The translations under genes and the position numbers were made by a program. A model generated the notes under the pieces. That model was given only the letters and a program-made list of their open reading frames with translations, was not told the DNA's origin and searched no databases. Shown here one piece after another: positions 47,588 through 57,600 of a stretch of 60,000 nucleotides of DNA (its first letter is position 1; every line of letters begins with the position of its first letter). Origin of the DNA: Lineus longissimus (Eukaryota > Nemertea > Pilidiophora > Heteronemertea > Lineidae); assembly GCF_910592395.1 (NCBI RefSeq), contig NC_088308.1, positions 26,739,501-26,799,500 of the forward strand, written 5' to 3'.

Positions 47588-49312
47588 GCCTAATTAGTAC
47601 TCAAGGGCTGAATAGGGAAGAATTCGACAAACACACTTTTAGAAATCGAGAATATTACTTTGACAACATTTCCTTCACCATTCGCATCAATCCTGACAGC
47701 GCCGCTAATTCTTTGCTCGGCACTAATCTACCGAGTGATAAAAACGTTTTGTTTTTGAGTAAGGTTAATAGAATATTTTCGTGATTGGCTCAAAACCCCC
47801 AAATAATTGATTTGCATCGTTTAGATACCATACCATACTTTTTACATTTATATCAATGGAAGACCAAAGGCTGAAACTTCTTTTACACACTATCTGGTTG
47901 TCAGTAGGGTGAAGCGAAAAGGCGAGAGGACAAAGCTAAGGCTAAATTAGGTCCATTATCAACAAATCCCTTCCTAAATCTGTACTATTGGTGAAGGATA
48001 CGCTGATACGGATATAAGCAGACCACATTAAAGGCCATCCCTGGCTCAAAGCAAGCCTTGGGCGATCCTTAGAGACTTGAGACGAAATCTTGGGAGACTG
48101 ATCCTCCTGCTGAGGTCATTTAATCGAGTGTGGTTTTGATATCGCTTCAAAGTTACCCGATGGAGTCTTAAGTCATTTCTTCTTTGAGGTTTTCTAACTA
48201 TTCATCAATTTACTTGTATGTAGCCAAACAAAGCGAATGTTAAAGATAATAAATGATAATAAATAGGAAAATGTGTCTGAGTGATGTCTTTTCTTTCAAG
48301 CAAACCTCTTGCAACTATCTTGCATGTCAAGGCAAAGCTTCTTCTCTGTCTTTTTAAAAAAAGGAAGAAATTCAAAAGACGCCAGCACGGTTAGGTTTCT
48401 TCACCGATGAGGATGTAAAAACTCGATTTCTTAGAGTGGTCTTAAAGCAGAGTTTCCTAGTTGGCCATTACAGAATAAAATGTATTGAATGGTGCGATAT
48501 CGTTCTTTTAACGACATGCATGTATAGTGAAAACATTTCACTCCACCACTGACCCTTAACAAATGGTGGTCGACTGCCTAAATAACCAGCAATCATGATT
48601 GCTCGAGTGTGGCCCAGCGGTCAAGAAGTATCCTACCCCGGAGAAGCCTAATTACTCTGTTAATAATCGACCCACTGGACGTTGGTTGTTAACGACTGTC
48701 AACCAACCAACCAACATGTATGTTAATACCATGTAGGCCTACACAGTATAGGTATGTTTATACACTGTACACTGTCTACATGAATAAAGTAAATGTACCT
48801 AAAAAAAGCCACTTCATAATTATCATAGGGTAATCGATATCGATATGAAATGTATTGTCCTCTGCCTGGGTTTCTAGTGTAGTGTGTGCCTGGATAGTGT
48901 TGGATCTGTGTGATACGTTTGGTGAGTCTTCTGTATTTTTCCTCATTATTTGTTTGTAGCACGGTGTGTGATGTCACTACGGCATCATCAACCCCTATGA
49001 TTGGCTTAAATACTTGACATATTTCGCCGCGTGCTCTGGGGGCTTGCATTTTATAAATTTTCCATTTGATCGCCATGATGACAATGGCGTGTGTTATGAT
49101 TGTCTTTATCCTATAATATAGGCTACACACAAAAAAGGTTAACATTCAGAGAATTTCCTTGCAGGAAAAATGCCACCAAAATAGCCCCTGTTGTAGATTA
49201 AACACTGTTCTTTCATACATCGTCTGGGTGCTATCACACCCTTTCAGGACAAAATCAAAACGCATTTGATAATATTTCCATTGACAACCCCATTTGTTTT
49301 CCACCTTCTAAC

Positions 49313-49443
49313 TGCTATGGTGGCTATCGCACCAATGGGCCGGGAGTTCGATCCCGGTGGCCGCATAGCTTATTGGTGGTTCACACTGCTCTAGTGGCTA
49401 TAACGCCAATATGGACCCGAGCACGATCCCGATTTGACTTTTC
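49313..49443 (+). repeat. Two tandem tRNA-like segments in spacer 3 (SINE-derived)
   Basis: Third copy of the pair seen at 42980 and 46156. It carries a few changes ('ggctatcgc' for 'ggttatcgc'). These are among the first differences that mark where unit 4 departs from unit 3. Confidence 0.5.
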
Positions 49444-49802
49444 TGCAAATTTTAACGGCGGGATTCTCCATGTAGGGGTTTAAATTCCTGATTAGTGATG
49501 CCTTATATATATAGTGGTGAAGATGATGATACTGATAATGATGATGATGATGCTGATGATGGTGTTCTATCGATCGTTACCGGTGCAGTACAGTTTTGTC
49601 CCCCAGCACAACAGTAACTAACAGCAAATTGTCAAGTTATTTCAATTTTAAGTGTTTGTGGATTTCAGGTTTAGACTATGCAAAATCAATTCTTTCTGTT
49701 TCTTTCTTAATCTATTTCAGTTTTGCAGAGTTTGCAACTGCAACTAAGCTATATATCCTACAGACAGCTTCCTTTATAGTCAGTGGAAAACCGAAGCCAG
49801 AT

Positions 49803-50744
49803 ATGAGTAATATAATCGCCTATTATTCTAAAAAAGCAGCGAACTATGACGGTCTCTACAAACATCGGCACTTCTTTGATCAGCCCTTTGGCGAGGAGTT
49901 AAAGAGAGTGGGTATAAGTTTATCATTTGATCTGGTAGATACTGATTATAAAACGAGGACTAGTTAAGATACGTTTTATTTGAGGTCTGGAGAAAGATAG
50001 AGGTAGACATTTATCTTTTCATGTTCATTTCGTATTGTTGTGTTTGCCAAAACGCCATAAATCAGCAGTGGGCAACGACGCAGGTCTAGCATTCGTAATA
50101 ACGAAATCGTTTTTGGATCGCTTTTTCAGATGACCAACCCTTCTCCCGGTCTCGATATAGTCGACATGGCTTGCGGGACCGGATACCTGTCTAAGGTGTT
50201 AGACAAACAAGGTATCAAAACTACTATTCTAGTGGAGCCATGTAAAGAATTGTTAACATTGAGCGAGTCTGCCTTTCCGTCGGCCAAGGCCTACTGCATG
50301 GATGCGCTTGAGTTCTCGAAGCAACCGATCAAGTATGACCGTATTGTGATCAACGGATCTTTCCACCTTTTCCCACTGGGCACGCTTGAGGAGACAGTCC
50401 TCAACTTCCGGTCGCAGTTGCGTAGTGGTGGGATGGTCATCATCATATCACAAATTATCAGTCCTATGTTTAAAGCTGCACGAGGAAGCGTTCACGACAC
50501 CAGCTACGTGGGTATCAAAGCTCTTAAAGCTGCTGGATTTGAAGTCGCGTCCGAACCGATGGTAACCAGGTACCAGTTCGAAATACCACGAGAAGAATTC
50601 GAAAAATTGTATAGATCACGTTTCCTCGCCGCTGAACGCGACCTTACAGATGACGAGATTGAACGTGGAATAAATGAGATGAATTTGTCCGACCCAGTCA
50701 TGGGCGAGTACAAGCATGTGTGGGTCATTGCTTCAAAACAGTAA
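49803..50744 (+). CDS. Class I SAM-dependent methyltransferase, copy M4, divergent C-terminus (2 exons, 239 aa)
   Basis: Coding exons are 49803-49907 and 50130-50744. The 222-bp intron has a better donor (AGA|GTGGGT) than the other copies. Exon 1 differs from M2 at four residues (Asn3, Ile5, Lys11, Glu32). The first 357-358 nt of exon 2 are identical to M1, including Ser112. After that, 13 of the last 85 residues differ from M1 with only about three silent changes. Examples are ARGSVHDTSYVG, EEFEKLYRSRFLAAERDL and DPVMGEYKHVWV. The SAM-binding core is intact, and the changed part is the C-terminal third, where many class I enzymes shape the substrate side. The 3' flank lacks about 500 bp present in M1-M3. 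It closes the array. Confidence 0.9.
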
Positions 50745-50967
50745 TCAGTGCTCAAGGACTGAATAGGGAAGAATGCGAGTGTGCTTTTAATATCGCTTTA
50801 AAGTTACTCGATGGAGTCTTCAGTCATTTCTTCTTTGAGGTTTTCTAACTATTCACCAATTTACTTGTATGCAGCCAAACAAAGCGAATGTTAGAGATAA
50901 TAAATGATAATAAATAGGAAAATGTGCCTAAGTGGTGTCTTTTCTTTCAAGCAAACCTCTTGCAACT

Positions 50968-51372
50968 GATCATTTCGATCCGATTGTACCGACAGTATTG
51001 CTCTGTTCGAGGTCATCGCACCAAATGTGTCTGGAAAATCTCCTGGAGTGAAGCCGTTCTGAGACGCGGATTTCCTTGAATATTTTGCGCCCTGATTCGC
51101 AACAATGTGGTCGGGTCAACAGGCTACGGAAGCTGAATCGGAACCAAGTCCAATTGTCTGCAGTCACTGGTCAAGATCATCCCCGGAAGAAAAAAACTAA
51201 TTATTTGAAAAGGCTCAGGAATTTGCTTCCAGTGGTTCAAAAGTGACATCGTTGCCGGCGGCAAATGTTAAGGTCATTGACAAGAAAGCGTGACGCGTAG
51301 TAACCGAACCACTGTGTTCTGATCAGTTAAAAGCTCAAAGAGATATCGATACTGTTACTACAAGGTTTGCAG
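50968..51372. other. Unique sequence beyond the array
   Basis: Homology to the units ends at about 50967. The next 200 bp (to about 51180) are GC-richer than their surroundings, with frames open on both strands (minus strand 50970-51167, 65 codons). No domain recognised. Confidence 0.35.
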
Positions 51373-51499
51373 CCGAATCACGCTGATAAAAAATTCAATT
51401 TTTCGCATTACATTGGTAGTGGTTACAACTGTAAGTCAATACCACATTGCTGTTTCAGTCTAATGTTTAGTGAATTAAAAAAACGTATAACGGAAAAAG
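51373..51499 (+). CDS. Candidate exon just right of the array
   Basis: An acceptor-like 'ggtttgcag' ends at 51372. The frame is then open for 42 codons plus one base (starting PNHADKKFNFSHYIGSGYN) to AAAAG|GTAAGT, a near-perfect donor. A second, stronger acceptor ('cattgctgtttcag', ending at 51458) would give a 41-nt micro-exon with the same donor and the same end (FSELKKRITEK). Strong splice signals are the main support. No family or partner exon found. Confidence 0.25.
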
Positions 51500-53638
51500 G
51501 TAAGTGTTACCGCATTCCGTTAGCTGAAGCTGAAAATTCATCATGTCACTTACAGGCGACTAGAACCTGTACTTTGATGTTGTTTATCTATCTTATCAGT
51601 TGAAATCTAACCCATAGTGCCTAAGGCTAGGATGTGGCTGGTGACACACTTCAAATCACTATCTTGCATTAAGCTTTAGTAGGCACTTTTAGTTTGATTG
51701 TACCTCATTTTGGTTTATTGAAAACATTGAGGTACGTCCTCGAAATAGTTTCAAAGACACACGATTGATCTTTTATTACTACAGGTTACTTTAAACATAA
51801 CAAACGATTTGTGAGTGACATAGTAAAGATTTTACGAAAAATCTACTAGTATCCGAAAGTATGTGATACTTGGACCATTGGTGAAGTGGTTTGATACATA
51901 TTTTTTCTTTCTCTTAGCAACTACAGTTTTATACCTACCACCAGAGTTGACCATGTCAACCTCATATGAATGATTATTACAATGTTGACTGCAAACAGAA
52001 AATCTTTGGCGAATTAAAGTATTCAGTATCATATTGTTAAGCGGGAATTCTATTTTCATGAATTTCGTGATTAAACGATTTCAAAACTCAGGTAAAGAAA
52101 GGGTGAATACATCATTGAAGTACAAAGTGATACGCTGCAAGCATTTATATTGCCAGAAATACGATCCACAGCACGTCATTATTGTGTTTAGAATCATACA
52201 AAAGGAAGCATTTAACCATTGTAATCTCCCAATTCAGAGCAAACAAAATTACCAAAGAATATTGTACTAGTAGTTTTGTCAGCATCCAGGTATCCTTCAA
52301 TATTCCATTAGCGATGAAGCGAGCAAAGAACTTTAATTCTTTTAAACATTGCTAGGAATCATAGGTGTTCATGAGTATTTATTAACAATGCCTCATATTT
52401 TCTACACGAAAACCTTGTATGAGAAGCCACGGGGAGAAGCAATATCGAAAAAAACCCCAAAAACCAAAAAACACATATATGACATTTTCCGTGGTTCTTG
52501 CTTGTCACTATATTGAATATATTGTTGAAGCATACTGAACGATTCTAATATTGTTGAACATGGCAGTCCATTTTATTCATCTACTACATGTATTGAGGTC
52601 AGCAAGCAGGTGCTTGGGTTGTTAAAGTTAGTTTAACTTGAGTTAGGCTGAAATTTTGTAAAGTTGTACCTTTAAGAGAAATGGAAAACTTATATTCGAC
52701 AATATCACTTTTTAGGCGAACGCGAAATACGGGCGTTTAATGCAATGGTATCCCAAAAAACAGAAACTGATATCCCTTAACGACACATATGCACGATGTT
52801 AAAAAAGACTTCTCACAGACATGACTCGGAGAAACTTGAAATGCTCATTGTCCTCTTACGCCATGCAAATGGTAATTGAATTTCTAAAGGCATACTTAAA
52901 GAATCTTATAAACATAAACAAGGCCAAGGGGGTGATTTGAACACGTAACCTATCAGAAATGAAGGACACCTTGACGCAAGGGCCCAAAGCGCCGCGTGGC
53001 GGCAAAAAAGCGAAGCTGACAAAACATTTATAACGGGTCACCGTCACTTATAATTGGACTTATAGCGCATTTACGGGGTTGCAACTATTTTGCTTTATAG
53101 TGTCACCAGGAAAGAAAAGCATGCGACCTAACGCCGATCTATTTGTATAAAGTGATAATTGGAAGGTATATAGTAGGAAATATCAATAAAATAATCATTC
53201 CATGTCGTCTTTTGAGGGCATTTTTGATCGTAAAAAATATATGTGTACGTCACCGGAGTCTCTGCAATGATAATTTTATCACAGCAGTCTCGCGCAAGTA
53301 GAAGTTCTTTACCTATTAGTTCTTCACTTATTAGTCTCAATGTCTGGCGCAAAGCCAGACGTTTTCCATTACGATTTCACTACGATGTTTGACAAGAAGG
53401 AGCAGTGCGCGAGATATGCTAATGAGCAGACTTCCCTCGCTTGAGTTTCGGAAGAATGTTCCATATCGCGCTAAGCTGACCACTGCTCACCATGACAGGC
53501 GTACATTGGACTGGTACAGGTTGGAACTGAACATTGAATATGCTTGTGGTGACGCTTTCTGATGAGAAGTTGGTCGTGACTGATGCAGTATCCTTGGACT
53601 TGTCCACAGCATCGTTCAATCATTGCTCTCTGAGCACA
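51500..53638. other. No gene recognised
   Basis: AT-rich, with only short frames and no identifiable element. Confidence 0.4.
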
Positions 53639-54062
53639 TGCGGTTACAGACAGGTCGTCATCATTGTATTTATGCATGCGCGAGTAACCGCATGTAAACA
53701 AATTAAGTCACGTGCATTTGATTGAAGATATTTATAGCTCTCCACGTGCTTTTATTTACAGAATGGGTATTCCATGAATTAACTGGATTTCTCCTGGCTT
53801 GTCATCATGCAATCTACAGTTATTTAGTTGAGCCACACTTTTTAAAATAATTTGGATTTTCCTTCCCCTATTAATTAGTAGAAAATAAAAATAAAAACAA
53901 CTCCCCCATTATGGGCATTTATGCCTGAATTATTTTATTTCAACCTTAGAGTAAAAGGACTTTATTACTCCAAATGCTTCATTCGTAAAACACGTGGATT
54001 TGTTTACATCCGGTTACTCGCGCATGCGTAAATACAATGATGACGACCTGTCTGTAACCGCA
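53639..54062. mobile_element. 424-bp foldback element with 65-bp arms
   Basis: The left arm (53639-53703, starting TGCGGTTACAGACAGGTCGT) and right arm (53998-54062) are inverted copies with only about two mismatches. A further shared CACGTG follows just inside both arms after a small indel. The roughly 294-bp core is AT-rich and non-coding. No clear target-site duplication was seen. This is typical of a non-autonomous foldback or MITE. Confidence 0.8.
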
Positions 54063-54115
54063 GGTTCTCTGAGCTGCCTTGATTCTGTACTTACCCAAAT
54101 ACTGAGACCAAATGC

Positions 54116-54179
54116 CTGTTGACTGTGCTTTAAGAGAGACTGGCGCCATGCCTAGTCTCTCTTAAAGCACAGTCAACAG
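54116..54179. repeat. Perfect 26-bp stem hairpin with 12-nt loop
   Basis: The left arm (54116-54141, starting CTGTTGACTGTGCTTTAAGA) and right arm (54154-54179) are exact reverse complements. The loop GGCGCCATGCCT can add a few more pairs. It could be a solo foldback left by a mobile element. As RNA it would be a long perfect hairpin, unlike typical animal pre-miRNAs, which carry mismatches. Confidence 0.85.
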
Positions 54180-54416
54180 ACACCAACCCCCTCAGACTCA
54201 GAAACCACAAACGCCCAACCCTTCCTGCTACCTTAATACTTCTGGATATTTCTTTGACACGTATGTTCATCAGTGCGCTGATGGATTATCCTGTGACCTT
54301 CCAGCAACTACAAAATCAAAGCCACAAAGTCTCTGTCTTTAGCTAAATAGCAAAGTGCAGACTCTTGTTTATCCTTTGAAAATTCGATTCTAAACTTAAA
54401 CTGAAAAGCACTTTTT

Positions 54417-54442
54417 AATATGATCATTAAAATGATCATATT
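54417..54442. repeat. 26-bp perfect palindrome (AT-rich)
   Basis: AATATGATCATT and AATGATCATATT flank 'aa'. It is the third perfect foldback within 800 bp. Confidence 0.85.
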
Positions 54443-54544
54443 CGAGGTAAAAGGTGAATTTGCGTCACACTCGGGCTCCAGTGCAATGATTTTTTTTCCG
54501 TCTGCTAGTTTTCTGTTGTATACAGTATAACGTTTTTTCTCTCC

Positions 54545-54660
54545 CTAGAACGCTGGTTTACCTTTGATAACTTCCCGAGTAGATTCATACATAGTCCCCC
54601 TCCTGATATAGAAAGGTCGTGGGTTTGACTCCCGACGCGGATGAGTTAACCTATGGTTGG
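54545..54660 (+). repeat. tRNA-like SINE piece
   Basis: A B-box-like 'gggtttgactccc' (about 54620-54632) sits in a small stem, GTCG.GGG..CCCGAC. A matching A-box is not clear. Translated on the minus strand it gives 'RRESNPRPF', a phrase commonly produced by tRNA-derived repeats. A full cloverleaf is not visible. Confidence 0.35.
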
Positions 54661-57600
54661 TAGTCGCCGTTGAACGTTGAAATATTTCCGATAGGAGAAT
54701 GTGATTAAAGTGCAACATGTTTGACTGCATCTATGTTGCGGCGACAAAAGGCAAACTTTCCATAGAAATTTGTCAATGAATTCTTTCCAGATTTAATGCC
54801 ATACGAGCAGCATCAACCAAACAGGTTGCCTAATAATAATAAACGTGACAGCTGCCGCAATGCATTTTCGTTAAAACAGCCAATTACGTTTAACTTCCCA
54901 TTTCTTTTCTATTACTAAAGTGCTCATCATTTATCGAATTTAAAACCCGACGCAGCATATCATGCTGTCATCCCGGTTGCAATGAACGTCTATTTCACTC
55001 TAAATTGTTTGCCCCAGCAGGTTCTGGAAAGGAAAGTTATTACACAGGTAGTCGCACATAGTTCTGCTATCATTATTCATTACATTATCTTAATGTCAGC
55101 CATTTGTTTTCATGGATACTGCTGATGGAATTTTAAAACTGGGTCGGAGCAAATGTTGTTCAATGAATAGTTTCTCCATTTGTGAGTGGTAGGAAGTTTT
55201 CGACAGATAATTCTCTGATGGAAACAATGTATTCATATAATGGTATGACCCTGGGTTAGGATTATCTGCCTGTTGATTAGGATAAACTCCGTTTGATTAA
55301 TGTATCATCTAGCAGTTGCCTTTATCCTATACAAATATACACGGTTTCCCCTTAACATTCCCCCAAGCACCCATTGTCATTCCTGAACAAAAGACGAGAG
55401 GACAATGGCCATGTTTGCAAATAAACAATGGGGTTGATGGCGGACCGGCATACAATAGACATGCTACACATAGAGGCAATCAGGAACACACTTCTTATTC
55501 TCCTGCTCCTGGTAAGAGGACTAGTAAAACGCGGTTTCTAATCGACCGCACCATGCGAAAAGCCAGTCCAGATTATAAGCAGGACCATGGCAGGCGAGTC
55601 TGACCCTCCTTTGATGTCCGGGTTGAGTTAGCCCTCTGGTATCCGGGTTGAAGTAGACAGTGTCAAATATTGTAGAGTATAAAGGCAAATTATTCGGGTT
55701 GGCCATACTCGTCAAATTCTTATACGTGTAAACGCCACTATTGTTTCCATTGAAGAACAGAGAAGAACCTTTGTCATTTAGACTGGCTTGCATGTACCGC
55801 ATTACTGGTATCAGCACAAGTAATCAACACTGGCCACTTGGGAGCGATTCATCAGGATACTGGTCTTTTGTTCCTGGGGTCAATTACGCTACATAATCCT
55901 TCAATCCGCCAAGGAGGGCTAATTTACCCGATGTTGGCACTGCCAACAAGGCTCTACAGGCAGGTACTTGATCTGGCTGTAAAAATATCAGCAAATATCT
56001 ATTCATCGCTTCATGACTTGAGACAGGTACACGATTTTTCGCAGTTTCTGGGCGATGTGTGTACTGGTGAGAAATAAAAACATAACAGTACTTTGGGTGT
56101 CATTTTAGCACAACTAATGACAGCCGACGTGCGTCATTTTCTAGAAGACGACCAAAGATGCGGGCGTTGTGATGATGATGATGTGTCTGTTTTGCTCCTT
56201 TGGATGATCTAATCGCCTAAACAACATTGATTGCCTGGTGTTGAAGGACGCAGCAGGTGTTTCATTAATATCAAGATGATACTTCCCAAAGAGAACGCAT
56301 TGTTCAGCCTTCAGATTGCGTCAGGATGAACAGGAACAATAGAGAATCATATCGTGACTGGAGTCATGACAGTATTTGTCTTGACTTGGGGTTTATGCTG
56401 ATGTGTTCATGGCAAGAGGATTCAACCGCATATTATATAATATATATGTGTCCATGACTTGATTATAAAGAATAAAGGAGACATCACCAGTAATCCTAAA
56501 ATGACGAGGACTATTCGTGGATTGTTTAGATTTGTGCCCAGTGTTGTCAAGTGACAGAGGCTATGACACTACGTTGACAGATTCTATGGCTGATGACAAA
56601 TGCCGTATACCTAAGTTCAGATTATCATGAACCGAATGGACGATATCATGACAGGTGTCAAGTTTAAGATAGACACTGCACCTGAGGAAATCAATGTATT
56701 GTCAAGATTATTCAGATAGATTGGCTATAAGCGTGACGAGGTTCTGTTAGAGACATGTGGGACATATCCTTAGAGTCACTTTTGTGGCATGGGGAAGGCA
56801 TGTGTCTTGTCTTTATAGATTCTTGCAACGTGTTGGATAAAAGAGTTTAGTTCTTCCAAAACACGTGTTATGTGACCGATAAAGGTTCACGAAAGCCTTA
56901 CACAACCTTAATTTTGTAACGAAACGCCTGTACAAAAGGCCTATATTACATGCAACGACCAAATACGTTGCACTGAATTACCGATGTACATCCGAAAGGA
57001 CGCTTACATCGAATAAATTTACGATTTGAGATTTCGTTTACAACATCCGCAAAAATCACGGCCTTGCCTCCGATTGATATTCATAGTTAAAGCTTTTCAT
57101 GTCAAATTGCACTGGTTTCATGTTTTCCCCTAATTAGCCCTTCATTATCCCATTTCTTACAAAATATCAGCAATGACGTATCGCTCTTCGAAAAAGGAAA
57201 ATCTTTGAAAGTGATTTCGTGTGATTCTCTCTCCAGTAATTAGTAACAAACCGCTGATCTAAGTGGCATGTCTAATCGCACTTGCGTTTTTAATGGAATT
57301 ACGTGATGATGTTAATTAGCAGTCATTTGATTCTCAGGGAGAGATATGGTTTTTAAAGGCAAATTGCCAGTCGGCCGGTAGTAGAGTCATAAACTAATGT
57401 TAGCAACTTTCTTATATTGTAATCAGAGATTTCATACCGCATATTTGTGTTTTCCAAAAAGTTTCATGGGGTTCCTAATATGAATACGCATATTCCACGA
57501 GAGACGAAATTCCTTCAAACATTATCATACAGAACACCACCAGACATTCTTTCTCGGATCCATGTTCCATTTTATAGCAGTTTTGTTTAGCTATGATACA

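Larger units (their letters stand above)
38895..50967 (+). repeat. Tandem array of four methyltransferase gene units (3157-bp unit)
   Basis: Homology runs from about 38895 to 50967, where the match to unit 1 breaks off after 'cctcttgcaact'. Exon 2 start-to-start distances are 4162, 3176 and 3157 bp. The 4162 value equals 3157 plus 1005, which is the 996-bp transposon at 41349 with its 9-bp target duplication. The 3176 value equals 3157 plus a 19-bp tandem duplication at 45048-45085. All four units point the same way. Unit 1 has a shorter upstream region and unit 4 lacks about 500 bp of the 3' flank. The pattern is that of growth by unequal crossing over. Confidence 0.93.

Noticed and set aside
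55521-55817. 98-codon minus-strand frame, fairly protein-like
   Set aside because: No recognised domain and no convincing splice signals. The opposite strand is open too.
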